The notes beneath the pieces were generated by a model. It did no database searches, was not told the origin of the DNA, and worked only from the letters and a program-made list of their open reading frames with translations. A stretch of DNA of 18,865 bases, taken from Elusimicrobiota bacterium (GTDB lineage Bacteria > Elusimicrobiota > Elusimicrobia > Elusimicrobiales > Elusimicrobiaceae). Shown here one piece after another: positions 1 through 7,318 of this stretch. The DNA lies in assembly GCA_023393825.1 (NCBI GenBank), contig JAEXBW010000002.1:1-18865 (forward strand). Reading direction: 5' to 3'. Both the position numbers and the translations under genes were made by a program. Position 1 is the first letter of the stretch, and each line of letters starts with the position of its first letter.

Positions 1-17
1 TGTAAGTAAATTAAATT

Positions 18-94
18 TGGTGTCACCGGGTGGGATCGAACCACCGACCTAGCGCTTATGAAACGCTCGCTCTAACCGACTGAGCTACGGTGAC
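18..94 (-). tRNA. tRNA with CAU anticodon (elongator Met, or Ile2)
   Basis: Read on the minus strand, this folds as a complete cloverleaf of 77 nt including an encoded CCA end. The acceptor stem is GTCACCG paired with CGGTGAC, the D arm is of the AGCTCAGTCGGTTAGAGC type, the anticodon stem is AGCGT/GCGCT around the loop TTCATAA, and the T arm is GGTGG-TTCGATC-CCACC. The anticodon is CAU. The G1-C72 pair excludes a normal initiator tRNA, which has an unpaired 1-72. CAU can belong to elongator tRNA-Met or to tRNA-Ile2, whose C34 is modified to lysidine by TilS; sequence alone does not settle which. The loop ending CATAA is seen in both classes. The tRNA lies downstream of the acyl-CoA dehydrogenase on the same strand but has its own promoter. 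Confidence 0.95.
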
Positions 95-103
95 ATCAAT
101 ATA

Positions 104-133
104 ATTATATCATAACTCAAAAACACTTGTCCA
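104..133 (-). promoter_or_regulatory. Sigma70-type promoter of the tRNA gene
   Basis: On the minus strand there is a TATAAT box at 109-104 preceded by TG at 112-111 (extended -10: TGATATAAT). A -35-like TGGACA lies at 133-128, with an 18-nt spacer. The predicted start is near 97, only about three nucleotides before the mature tRNA 5' end, so the precursor would have a very short 5' leader. This would uncouple the tRNA from the protein-coding trio upstream. Confidence 0.7.
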
Positions 134-170
134 GAGGGCCGAATAAAAAATACACAGCCCTAAAAAAAGT

Positions 171-1385
171 TTACCCTTCTTTTATGATATTGGCCCAAAT
201 TTCGTTCTTTTGTATGTGGTTTGTGCCTTCGTATATCTGGGTAACTTTCGCGTCGCGCGCAAACTTTTCTAACGGGAAATCCCTTGTATACGCTATGCCG
301 CCGCAAAGGTTTATGCAGCGGTCGGCAACTTTCATTGCCGTGTCGGAACAGAACAATTTGCTTATCGCGCTATATTTGGTCCAACGCGGGCCTTTAAGCG
401 CTTTAAGCTCGTCGTGTACCGTTGTATTATTTTGCACGGCCGCCGCGCTGGCTTTTGTAAAATCCTCGTCCATCTGCTGCGTTATTTTATAGACCAAAGC
501 CCTGCCCGCTTCCACCTGCGCGGTAAGTTCCGCAAGCTCGTGTCCGATGCCTTGGAATGCAATTACGGGCTGGTCAAACTGTTTGCGGATTTTAAGATAT
601 TTTACTGCTTCCGCCAGCGCGCCCTGCGCCACGCCCAAAGACTGCGCCGCAATGCCGGGGCGGGAGTAATCAAAAGTTTCCTGCACTATCAAAAGCCCTT
701 TGCCCTCTCCGCCTAAAAGGTTGGCGGCGGGTACTTTGCAATTCCTAAAAATTAAGTCGTAAGTAGGATTGGTTTTAAGGCCCATTTTGCGCTCTTTTTT
801 ACCGAAGAAAAACCCTTCAGTTCCCTTTTCCACAACTAAAAGTGAAATACCTCTTGCGCCCCTGTCGGGATTGGTGGATACTGCCACCACATAAAAATCG
901 GCCGCCTCGCCCGTGGATATATAATGCTTTGAGCCGTTTAAAATATAATAATCGCCATCTTTAACGGCGGTTGTTTTTATTGCCGTAGCGTCGGAGCCTG
1001 CCTGCGCTTCCGATAGTGCAAAAGTCCACAATTTTTTGCCGCTTGCCAAATCAGGCACCCATTTTGCGCGTTGCTCGGGCGTGGCCCAAAAGAACATTGG
1101 CATACCTCCAAGCGCGCTTGTGCCTGCGGGCAATGCAAGGCCCATACATACCTTTGACATCTCTTCCAAAGCTAAAGCTAAAGCGTTTACGCCAAGGCCC
1201 GCCCCGCCGTATTCCTTAGGCAGCCACAGGCCAAATAACCCCGCCTGCGCCATGGCTTCGGTTGCTTGCGGGCAATATTCCTCCGCCTCGTCGTATTTCG
1301 CGCGTAGCGGCTTAAATACTTCCTGCGCTATTTTTTGCGCTGTTTTTACTACTTCTTCTTCTGCCTGATTTATAAAATAATTCAT
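171..1385 (-). CDS. Acyl-CoA dehydrogenase family flavoprotein
   Basis: This 404-residue protein is a soluble FAD enzyme of the acyl-CoA dehydrogenase family, which oxidises the alpha-beta bond of an acyl-CoA and normally passes electrons to EtfAB. The helical N-terminal domain (about 1-120) is followed by the flavin-binding beta domain with the signature FALSEAQAGSDA (about 122-133) and LNGSKHYIS (149-157). The C-terminal helical domain ends with ITQ-type family motif VTQIYEGTNHIQ, where Glu386 occupies the catalytic base position of short- and medium-chain enzymes. The family's GGYGY is here GGIAY (362-366). Roughly 20-25 extra residues appear near 304-341 compared with usual butyryl-CoA dehydrogenases. 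The start has a perfect SD (AAGGAGG at 1399-1393, 7-nt spacing) inside the end of the glycosyltransferase gene, with a 4-nt ATGA overlap. No EtfAB, thiolase or crotonase genes are nearby, so the substrate is unknown. Confidence 0.9.
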   Translation of the reverse strand: MNYFINQAEEEVVKTAQKIAQEVFKPLRAKYDEAEEYCPQATEAMAQAGLFGLWLPKEYGGAGLGVNALALALEEMSKVCMGLALPAGTSALGGMPMFFWATPEQRAKWVPDLASGKKLWTFALSEAQAGSDATAIKTTAVKDGDYYILNGSKHYISTGEAADFYVVAVSTNPDRGARGISLLVVEKGTEGFFFGKKERKMGLKTNPTYDLIFRNCKVPAANLLGGEGKGLLIVQETFDYSRPGIAAQSLGVAQGALAEAVKYLKIRKQFDQPVIAFQGIGHELAELTAQVEAGRALVYKITQQMDEDFTKASAAAVQNNTTVHDELKALKGPRWTKYSAISKLFCSDTAMKVADRCINLCGGIAYTRDFPLEKFARDAKVTQIYEGTNHIQKNEIWANIIKEG

Positions 1386-2515
1386 AAATCGTCCTCCTTA
1401 TTAAGGTAAATTTTTTGTTGTTTTTGCACCATAAGGTTTGCGTCAAATTCCTTAAGGTTTGCTGCGTTTGCGTCAAAAGTTAAACGGCCCTCAAGCACAT
1501 TTATAATGCCCTTTGCCAAGCCCTGATAGTCGTGCTTTTGTATAAGGTAACCGTTTTTACCGTCTTTCAAAAGTTCTCTCACCCCGTCGGCGTCGTAGCA
1601 CACGCAGGGCAGTTGCATATTAAGCGCTTCCGCCAAAGCCATAGGCAAGCCCTCCCAAAGCGAACTTAAGGCAAATACGTCGGATATATATAAAAGTTCG
1701 GGGGTATCTTGGCGGCGGCCCAAGAGTTTAAAATTATCTTCTAACTTAAATTCTTTTATAAGTTTTTGCGTTTCTTTTTTAAGTTCGCCATCGCCTAAAT
1801 ATAAAAATACCGCGTTAGGTATTTTTTGGCACACTATTTTTGCCGCGCGTACCATATCAAGCGGGTTCTTTTGCGGTTTTAAATTTGCGGGCGACAGTAT
1901 AATTTTGCTGTCCTCTTTTACGTCAAGGCAAGCCAGTTTTTGCTGGCGGATAATATGCGCAAAATCCTGCCGCGTTTCCATCTTTACTCCCGCGCGGACA
2001 AGGCGGCATTTTTCCGCAGAGGTTATATTAAGTTTAAGCGCCGTGTCCATATTGGCTTGGGAAACAAAAATAAGAGTGTCTGTTATATTGGCGCAAAGTT
2101 TTTCCGCAAGGATATAAGCGCGGCGGATAAGAGGTTTTTGCTTTTCGTTAAAACCAAAACCGTGGACGGTGTGGACTATTCTTGCATCAGTAAAAAGCTT
2201 TGCCGCAACGCGCCCCAAAATACCAGCTTTGGAAGAATTTGTATGCACTACCTGCGGTTTTATTTTGCGCAAAGCCGCGGCTATATGTATAAAAGCCGTA
2301 ATATCTTTAAAAGGGTTTACAGCGCGCTGGAAGTGGGGGATAAAAATAACATTTTTTAAGGAAGCCTTTGCCTGAGCGTCAAGAAAGCCGCCCATACCCG
2401 TAAGCAGGTAAGGCTCAAAGCGGTTATCAAGATGTCTGGCGGTATACAGCACGCTTTTTTGCGCCCCGCCCAGCTGCAACCGCGTTATTATAAACGCTAT
2501 TTTTACTTTTGACAT
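1382..2515 (-). CDS. Glycosyltransferase family 4 (GT-B fold) protein
   Basis: This 377-residue protein is a retaining GT-B glycosyltransferase, expected to move a sugar from a nucleotide-sugar to a lipid, polysaccharide or other acceptor on the cytoplasmic side of the membrane. The N-terminal acceptor domain starts with a beta strand and a GGA loop (residues 16-18, in RLQLGGAQKS). HTNSSKAGILGR (91-102) and the VHGFG segment (117-121) are typical of the family. The C-terminal donor domain has LKPQKNP (212-218), the LGDGE turn (240-244), and the EX7E motif EGLPMALAE with Glu288 and Glu296. No signal peptide or membrane helix is visible. Its ATG shares a base with the stop of the SpoIID-like gene (TAATG), and no good SD is seen, so translation is probably coupled. 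Acceptor and sugar cannot be told from sequence. Confidence 0.92.
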   Translation of the reverse strand: MSKVKIAFIITRLQLGGAQKSVLYTARHLDNRFEPYLLTGMGGFLDAQAKASLKNVIFIPHFQRAVNPFKDITAFIHIAAALRKIKPQVVHTNSSKAGILGRVAAKLFTDARIVHTVHGFGFNEKQKPLIRRAYILAEKLCANITDTLIFVSQANMDTALKLNITSAEKCRLVRAGVKMETRQDFAHIIRQQKLACLDVKEDSKIILSPANLKPQKNPLDMVRAAKIVCQKIPNAVFLYLGDGELKKETQKLIKEFKLEDNFKLLGRRQDTPELLYISDVFALSSLWEGLPMALAEALNMQLPCVCYDADGVRELLKDGKNGYLIQKHDYQGLAKGIINVLEGRLTFDANAANLKEFDANLMVQKQQKIYLNKEDDL

Positions 2516-4695
2516 TACTTAATTACTCTGTAAGAGAACAAGTAGTAAGACAAAATTTCTTCTTTCGTTTTGCCTTCTCTATCAAGCCCTACCGCGCCGT
2601 CTATGCAAAGGCCTTTACCTTGCCCCGTTTCGCTGCCAAGCAGCAGAAATTCTTTGGCTTTGCCTTGTTTGCCGAAGGGGATTATAAAAAAGAAGTTAGA
2701 GCGTAATGTGCCTGCGGATAGAACAAAGTTGGCTTCTTCAAACGGCAATTCTATTGTTTTTTTTGTGCCGCTGAATGTTACGGAAAGCACTCTGCCCTCT
2801 TTGCTTAAAGCGGCGGGCTGTATGTATTTAATGGTGCCTATATTATATTTTTTAAGCCTTGCCTGCACTTCTTTTGCGGGTATTGTATACACCCACTTTA
2901 CGGCGGACCACAAGGTAGGGTCCTGCGGGGCGGAAATTAAATTTGCGGGCGGGTTGGAAAGCATAAATTTAAAAATATTTTCGGGCGAAAGCGGGTAGGA
3001 AATCATAGCAGACGATGTTAAACCCTCTTCCTTTGCCGCGGCGGAACAGGAGCGGTAAAAATCAACACCTTCGGCGGGGGAAAGTGTTTCTCCCGCGGTT
3101 GCTTTAGCCGCGTTGGCGGTGTAATCCGCCTGCATATTTATGCCGCCGTAGGGGATTTGTCTGTCATTGTCCGATACGTCAAAAATATTTTTATTTTCGG
3201 CAATTTTTGCGGCAAGTTTTGTGCGGATAACTACCGCAAGCGCCTGCAATGCCTGTGGGGATTTTTCCCCGCGCGCGGCGGACATTAACATAGCGGGCAG
3301 AGCGTCTTCCACCGTGGTGTAATTTACAAGCGTAAGGCCTTCTTTATGCGGGATAACAAGTATATTGCCGCGCAGTTCTTTATCGCCCGTATTAGCGGCA
3401 AAAACATCTTTACCCTGCGCATTTTTTATAAGTATACTGCTGCCTTTAATATCGGGTTCTATAACGAAAGGGCGTTTTGTTGCAAAATCCGTATTGCCGC
3501 CTCTGCTTTGTATTATGGCGGCGGAATGTTCCGCGTCAAAAATAATATCGCGAGAGGTAAAGGCAGGCGCGGATATTACTTTGCCCAAGGAGTCATCTTT
3601 AATGCTAAAACCGTTTGCGGTTATAAAGGAAAAGCTTTGTAAATTTGTAGGTTCCCCGTCGGCGCCCGTAAACAGCGCAACTCTTAATTGCGGGGAGTCG
3701 GAGGGGGAGGGCGTTGTAGAGTAAATCTCTTTCAATTTAGTGTAGTAAAGGTAATCTTTAGGGTCGCCCTTAATATATTCCGAAAGGGATTTTATTTGCT
3801 TTCCCAATTCTTTATCCTGCGTGTCCAGCACATACAAGCTGGCAAAGGTTTGCCACGCGGGTACAAATTGTTTAAGTTCTTTAAGATTATACGCCAGATA
3901 TTTTTGCGCGGCGTAATTTTGCGGGTCGTGCGTCAAAGCCTGCTCAAATAAAGTTTGCGCGGTTTTATAGGCCTCTTTAATGTAATTCATACGGCCCATC
4001 ATAAAAATTGCGTGGGAGATTACATAAGGGTCCGTGCCGTAAAGGTTTTCAAAAGCGGAATAACTTTGCGTGTAATTTTTATTGTAAAAATCTGCCATTG
4101 CAACGGCAAGTTTGGCGGAAGTTAAATATTCAAAATCCGCAGTTAAAAACAAAAGTTTATTGTATTCTTTGCGGGCTTGTTTGGGGTTATTTTGCGCGGC
4201 GTAAGCCCATACATTAACAAGTTGATAAAAGGGGTTCTGCTCGTCCTGCTGAGCGGCTATTGAGGCATATTGCGCGGCTTTTTTAAACTCCGCCTGCTGC
4301 ATATATAAAAGTGCGGCTTGTACGGCTGCGGAGGCTTTTACTTCTTTGGATAAAGTTTCGTCTTTTGCCGCCTGTGAATATTGTTTTAAGGCTTCGGCTG
4401 TCGCGCCTGTTTCAAAGTCAGCGCGGGCGGGGTTAAGATTTTCCGGATAGGAGTATTTTATAACGGATTTATTTATACTGTCTTCGTTAAGTTTAATATC
4501 TGGCAGGCGCGCCACGGTTAAGGCTGTGGTTTGGACGGTTTCCGCCGCTTCTTTTTGTTCGGGTACGGGCATTTGTGCTTCGCCCTTTAAAGTTAAATCC
4601 GCGCTGGCGGCAATATCCGCCAAGGATTGGGCCTTGCCGTAAAGCGAGGCGCAAAGACAGAGGGAAAAAACAATAATAAATTTAAAAATCTTCAT
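2515..4695 (-). CDS. Exported TPR protein with a SpoIID/LytB-like domain, probably catalytically inactive
   Basis: This 726-residue protein begins with a short signal peptide (Lys-rich start, hydrophobic residues 6-20, small residues near 19-23). A Pro/Ala/Glu-rich linker leads to tetratricopeptide-like helical repeats at about 90-310. The C-terminal half (about 440-726) follows the SpoIID/LytB lytic transglycosylase fold: VED..L (462-467), ALQALAVVIRT (482-492), FD..D......YGG (505-518), the GRV-type strand segment (634-646), L.S..F.I (664-671) and a terminal IL.YYL segment (714-719). The expected catalytic Glu of the SEM motif is Ala473, the metal-site Cys residues of the family are absent, and GHGVGMSQ-GA reads GQGKGLCI-GA (691-701). 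It may therefore bind rather than cut denuded peptidoglycan glycans. It heads the trio with the glycosyltransferase and acyl-CoA dehydrogenase. No SD precedes the ATG; a -10 box lies 7 nt upstream. Confidence 0.85.
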   Translation of the reverse strand: MKIFKFIIVFSLCLCASLYGKAQSLADIAASADLTLKGEAQMPVPEQKEAAETVQTTALTVARLPDIKLNEDSINKSVIKYSYPENLNPARADFETGATAEALKQYSQAAKDETLSKEVKASAAVQAALLYMQQAEFKKAAQYASIAAQQDEQNPFYQLVNVWAYAAQNNPKQARKEYNKLLFLTADFEYLTSAKLAVAMADFYNKNYTQSYSAFENLYGTDPYVISHAIFMMGRMNYIKEAYKTAQTLFEQALTHDPQNYAAQKYLAYNLKELKQFVPAWQTFASLYVLDTQDKELGKQIKSLSEYIKGDPKDYLYYTKLKEIYSTTPSPSDSPQLRVALFTGADGEPTNLQSFSFITANGFSIKDDSLGKVISAPAFTSRDIIFDAEHSAAIIQSRGGNTDFATKRPFVIEPDIKGSSILIKNAQGKDVFAANTGDKELRGNILVIPHKEGLTLVNYTTVEDALPAMLMSAARGEKSPQALQALAVVIRTKLAAKIAENKNIFDVSDNDRQIPYGGINMQADYTANAAKATAGETLSPAEGVDFYRSCSAAAKEEGLTSSAMISYPLSPENIFKFMLSNPPANLISAPQDPTLWSAVKWVYTIPAKEVQARLKKYNIGTIKYIQPAALSKEGRVLSVTFSGTKKTIELPFEEANFVLSAGTLRSNFFFIIPFGKQGKAKEFLLLGSETGQGKGLCIDGAVGLDREGKTKEEILSYYLFSYRVIK

Positions 4696-4702
4696 ACTAA
4701 TA

Positions 4703-4711
4703 ATTATAGCA
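4703..4711 (-). promoter_or_regulatory. Extended -10 promoter of the SpoIID-like gene, predicted leaderless
   Basis: The minus strand reads TTGCTATAAT, giving TG at 4711-4710 and TATAAT at 4708-4703. No -35 box is visible at the normal distance; that position falls in the lon terminator. A start 7 nt past the box would be at 4696/4695, that is, on the ATG itself. No Shine-Dalgarno sequence fits in between. Confidence 0.6.
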
Positions 4712-4722
4712 AGTAATACCGT

Positions 4723-4753
4723 AAAAAAGGACCGCGCTTTATTGGCGCGGCCC
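4723..4753 (-). terminator. Intrinsic terminator of lon
   Basis: On the minus strand a 9-bp stem GGGCCGCGC/GCGCGGTCC (one G-U wobble) with a 7-nt loop is followed directly by six T residues (4728-4723). It lies 20 bp after the lon stop codon and just before the promoter of the next gene. Confidence 0.9.
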
Positions 4754-4772
4754 TTATATGTTTTTTAAGTTT

Positions 4773-7118
4773 TTAGTGCTTTAACTTGCCGAAAACAACT
4801 TTAATAACTTCATCCATGTGCGTAACGGGGATAAGCGTTAACTCTTTGCGGATTTGTTCTGGTATTTCGCTTACGTCCTTTTCGTTAGTTTTAGGGTAAA
4901 GTATTGTTTTAATGTTTTCCCTGTATGCGGCAAGGAACTTTTCCTTAATACCGCCGACGGGTAGTATACGGCCCGTTATTGTAATTTCGCCCGTCATTGC
5001 AATACCTTTTTTAACGGGGGTATTGGTTACAAGGCTGCTAAGCGCGGTACATATCGCTGCTCCCGCGGAAGGTCCGTCTTTAGGTACTGCGCCTTCGGGG
5101 AAGTGGACATGGAAGTCCGTCTTATCATAGTTAACTTTTTTGCCGTAGCCTTTGGAGCGCGCGTAAGTTAATGCGGCGCGGACGCTTTCCTTCATCACGT
5201 CGCCAAGTTTACCAGTTAAGATAAGCTGGCCTTTACCCGGCAGCATTGCGGCTTCTATGGCCAAAGTTTCTCCGCCGACGGAAGTCCACGCAAGGCCTGT
5301 GGATATGCCTATGCCGTTATCTTCCACCGCAAAGTTGGAGTATTTGGGTATGCCCAAGAACTCGTGCAGGTTTTTAACCGTTACTTTTACGGCTTTTTGC
5401 TTTTCTATATATTGCTTGGCGGCTTTGCGGCATATTGTGCCTATTTCGCGTTCAAAGTTTCTTACGCCCGCTTCGCGCACATATTCCCTCATAACAAGGT
5501 CCAGCGCGGGAACTTCAATCTTAAGTAAATCTTCCTTAAGGCCGTGTTCCTTCATTTGTCTGGGCATTAAATATTGCTGGGCGATGGCGCGCTTTTCGTA
5601 ATGCGTATAGCCCGAAAATTCAATAATCTCCAGTCTGTCGCGCAGCGTTACGGGTATGGAACTTAAAGAGTTTGCCGTCGTAATAAACATAACTTTGGAT
5701 ACGTCAAAGGGAACATCAAGATAATGGTCCACAAAGTCTTTGTTTTGTTCGGGGTCTAAAAGTTCCAGCAGGGCGGCGGCGGGGTCCCCGCGCCAGTCCG
5801 AACCCATTTTGTCAATTTCGTCTAACAGGAAAACGGGGTTATTTGTTTTAACCTTGCTTATGCCCTGTATAATGCGCCCCGGCATAGAACCTATGTAAGT
5901 GCGTCTGTGTCCGCGGATTTCGGATTCGTCCCTTACTCCGCCTAAAGACATTCTTATAAACTTGCGCCCTATGGATTCCGCAATGGATTTGGCTATAGAG
6001 GTTTTACCCGTTCCCGGGGGGCCTACAAAGCAAAGCACGGGGCCTTTTAAGCTTTTTGTAAGCTGGCGCACGGCGAGATATTCCAAAATTCTTTCTTTAA
6101 CTTTATCAAGGCCGTAATGCTGTTCGTCCAAAATTGTTTTGGCTTTATTAATATCCAAAACGTCTTCGGTAGAAATATTCCACGGCATATTTACAAGCCA
6201 ATCAAGGAATGTTCTTGACACGGTAGATTCGGGGGAATACGGCGCCATTTTGGAAAGTCTGTCCAATTCCTTTTCCGCGGTTTCTGCGGCGGATTTGGGC
6301 AGGCCGTTCTTTTTAATTTTGCTCTTAAGGTCGTCTAAATCTTTCTGAAAGTCGTCCTTCTGGCGCAGCTCTTTTTGTATGGCTTTCATCTGCTCGTTAA
6401 GATAGTATTCCTTTTGGGATTTTTCTATCTGGTTTCTTACTTTGGAGTGGATTTTTTCTTCAAGAGAAATAATTTCCACTTCGCTGGCGAGCAGTTTTAA
6501 AAGTTTTTCCAAACGTTGTTTTACGCCCACGGTTTCCAAGATATCCTGCCTGTCTTGCGTGCGCACTATTATATTGGAGGCAATGGTATCGGCCAATTTG
6601 GAAGGGTCTTCAATTTGTCTTAAAAAGGAAACGCCTTCAATGGCGATACGTTTGGTTACCATTGCGTATTCTTCAAACTGGTCCAAAGTTTGGCGCATTA
6701 AAGCTTTAACTTCCGCGTCGGCGGTAGTATCATCTTTAGGGTATTCAACGTGTGCAAACCAGCATTTTGCTACGGGATTAAATTCCAGATTGTTTATTTT
6801 AGCGCGGGAGATACCTTGTAAAAAAACCTTCATACTGCCGTCGGGCATCTTTAGGGATTGAGTAATTTCCGCCAATACGCCAAACTTAAATATATCAGCT
6901 TCTTTGGGTTCTTCAATTTCCGCCGCTTTTTGGGAAACGGCAATAATATATTTGCCTATATTGCCGAGGGCTATTTCTATCGCTTGCACGGATTTGGTTC
7001 TGTCCACCGATATCGGCAGGGACATTCCTGGGAACATCACCACGTCCCTTATCGCTATTGCGGGCAGGGCAAGCGGCATATTTTCCGTTTCTTTTTTTAT
7101 GTCGTTCATCACATTCAT
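4773..7118 (-). CDS. lon: ATP-dependent Lon protease (LonA type)
   Basis: This 781-residue cytoplasmic hexameric protease degrades misfolded and regulatory proteins. The N-terminal LON substrate-binding domain (about 15-215) is followed by a coiled-coil linker (about 215-290), the AAA+ module with Walker A GPPGTGKT (366-373) and Walker B FLLDEID (430-436), and the S16 protease domain with PKDGPSAG (Ser684 nucleophile) and GGIKEK (Lys727), the Ser-Lys dyad spaced as in E. coli Lon. Length is normal for LonA. I chose the first ATG because AAAGGGG lies 8 nt upstream (7133-7127); a second Met at residue 4 is less well placed. The gene stands alone, with its own promoter upstream and a terminator downstream. 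A CIRCE-like repeat over the promoter suggests heat-shock control. Confidence 0.98.
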   Translation of the reverse strand: MNVMNDIKKETENMPLALPAIAIRDVVMFPGMSLPISVDRTKSVQAIEIALGNIGKYIIAVSQKAAEIEEPKEADIFKFGVLAEITQSLKMPDGSMKVFLQGISRAKINNLEFNPVAKCWFAHVEYPKDDTTADAEVKALMRQTLDQFEEYAMVTKRIAIEGVSFLRQIEDPSKLADTIASNIIVRTQDRQDILETVGVKQRLEKLLKLLASEVEIISLEEKIHSKVRNQIEKSQKEYYLNEQMKAIQKELRQKDDFQKDLDDLKSKIKKNGLPKSAAETAEKELDRLSKMAPYSPESTVSRTFLDWLVNMPWNISTEDVLDINKAKTILDEQHYGLDKVKERILEYLAVRQLTKSLKGPVLCFVGPPGTGKTSIAKSIAESIGRKFIRMSLGGVRDESEIRGHRRTYIGSMPGRIIQGISKVKTNNPVFLLDEIDKMGSDWRGDPAAALLELLDPEQNKDFVDHYLDVPFDVSKVMFITTANSLSSIPVTLRDRLEIIEFSGYTHYEKRAIAQQYLMPRQMKEHGLKEDLLKIEVPALDLVMREYVREAGVRNFEREIGTICRKAAKQYIEKQKAVKVTVKNLHEFLGIPKYSNFAVEDNGIGISTGLAWTSVGGETLAIEAAMLPGKGQLILTGKLGDVMKESVRAALTYARSKGYGKKVNYDKTDFHVHFPEGAVPKDGPSAGAAICTALSSLVTNTPVKKGIAMTGEITITGRILPVGGIKEKFLAAYRENIKTILYPKTNEKDVSEIPEQIRKELTLIPVTHMDEVIKVVFGKLKH

Positions 7119-7221
7119 TTTGTACGCCCCTTTACTGCTTTAGTTCAGTTTGCCGCGCGGGTATTTTGCTATTCCTTTATTTGCGCGGATAAACCTGTTA
7201 TACTGCAAAATTTACTTTTAT

Positions 7222-7250
7222 ATTATATCCAATTTTAGCAACTAACGCAA
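7222..7250 (-). promoter_or_regulatory. Sigma70-type promoter of lon
   Basis: On the minus strand, TTGCGT (7250-7245) and a perfect TATAAT (7227-7222) are 17 nt apart. Transcription would start near 7215 and give a leader of about 97 nt. That leader could form a 6-bp CCGCGC/GCGCGG stem (7188-7183 with 7158-7153) enclosing 24 nt, leaving the SD free. A second -10-like word, TTGCTAAAAT, lies at 7241-7232 and could be an alternative. Confidence 0.7.
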
Positions 7251-7261
7251 TAGTGTGCTAA
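7235..7261. promoter_or_regulatory. CIRCE-like inverted repeat (possible HrcA operator)
   Basis: The half-sites are TTAGCAACT (7235-7243) and GTGTGCTAA (7253-7261), separated by 9 nt. The CIRCE consensus is TTAGCACTC-N9-GAGTGCTAA, so by eye 14 of 18 positions match (right half 8/9, left half 6/9). The perfect arms TTAGCA and TGCTAA are exactly 15 nt apart, as in CIRCE. The -35 box of lon lies within the central spacer. The left arm also overlaps a -10-like word, so chance symmetry remains possible. Confidence 0.4.
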
Positions 7262-7306
7262 TTTTGATTAAACAAGCCCGCACGGGCGGACATTTGCCAA
7301 ATAAGC

Positions 7307-7312
7307 TAAAAT
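7307..7312 (+). promoter_or_regulatory. Possible -10 box of hydE, predicted leaderless
   Basis: TAAAAT (in GCTAAAAT) ends 6 nt before the hydE ATG, so the start point would be the A of the ATG at 7319. There is no SD before hydE and no clear -35 box. The small GCCC/GGGC hairpin at 7276-7287 lies upstream and has no T-run. Confidence 0.4.
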
Positions 7313-7318
7313 ATAAAT

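Noticed and set aside
18..94. tRNA as an integration site with an attached mobile element
   Set aside because: No integrase or repeat of the tRNA 3' end is visible in the window; the other side of the tRNA is outside it.
134..161. AGGGC/GCCCT inverted repeat after the acyl-CoA dehydrogenase as a terminator
   Set aside because: The stem is only 5 bp with a 17-nt loop, and no T-run follows directly on the minus strand; the next T-run is about 12 nt further on, within the tRNA promoter region.
171..4695. Possible new defence or mobile system in the trio
   Set aside because: There is no nuclease, toxin, transposase or repeat; all three proteins belong to known enzyme or envelope families.
7153..7188. 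CCGCGC/GCGCGG pairing in the lon leader as an RNA thermometer
   Set aside because: The stem has 6 bp around a 24-nt loop and does not cover the SD or the start codon, so there is no basis for a thermometer.
7276..7287. GCCC/GGGC hairpin before hydE as a terminator or riboswitch part
   Set aside because: It is very short, has no T-run, and lies upstream of the likely transcription start.
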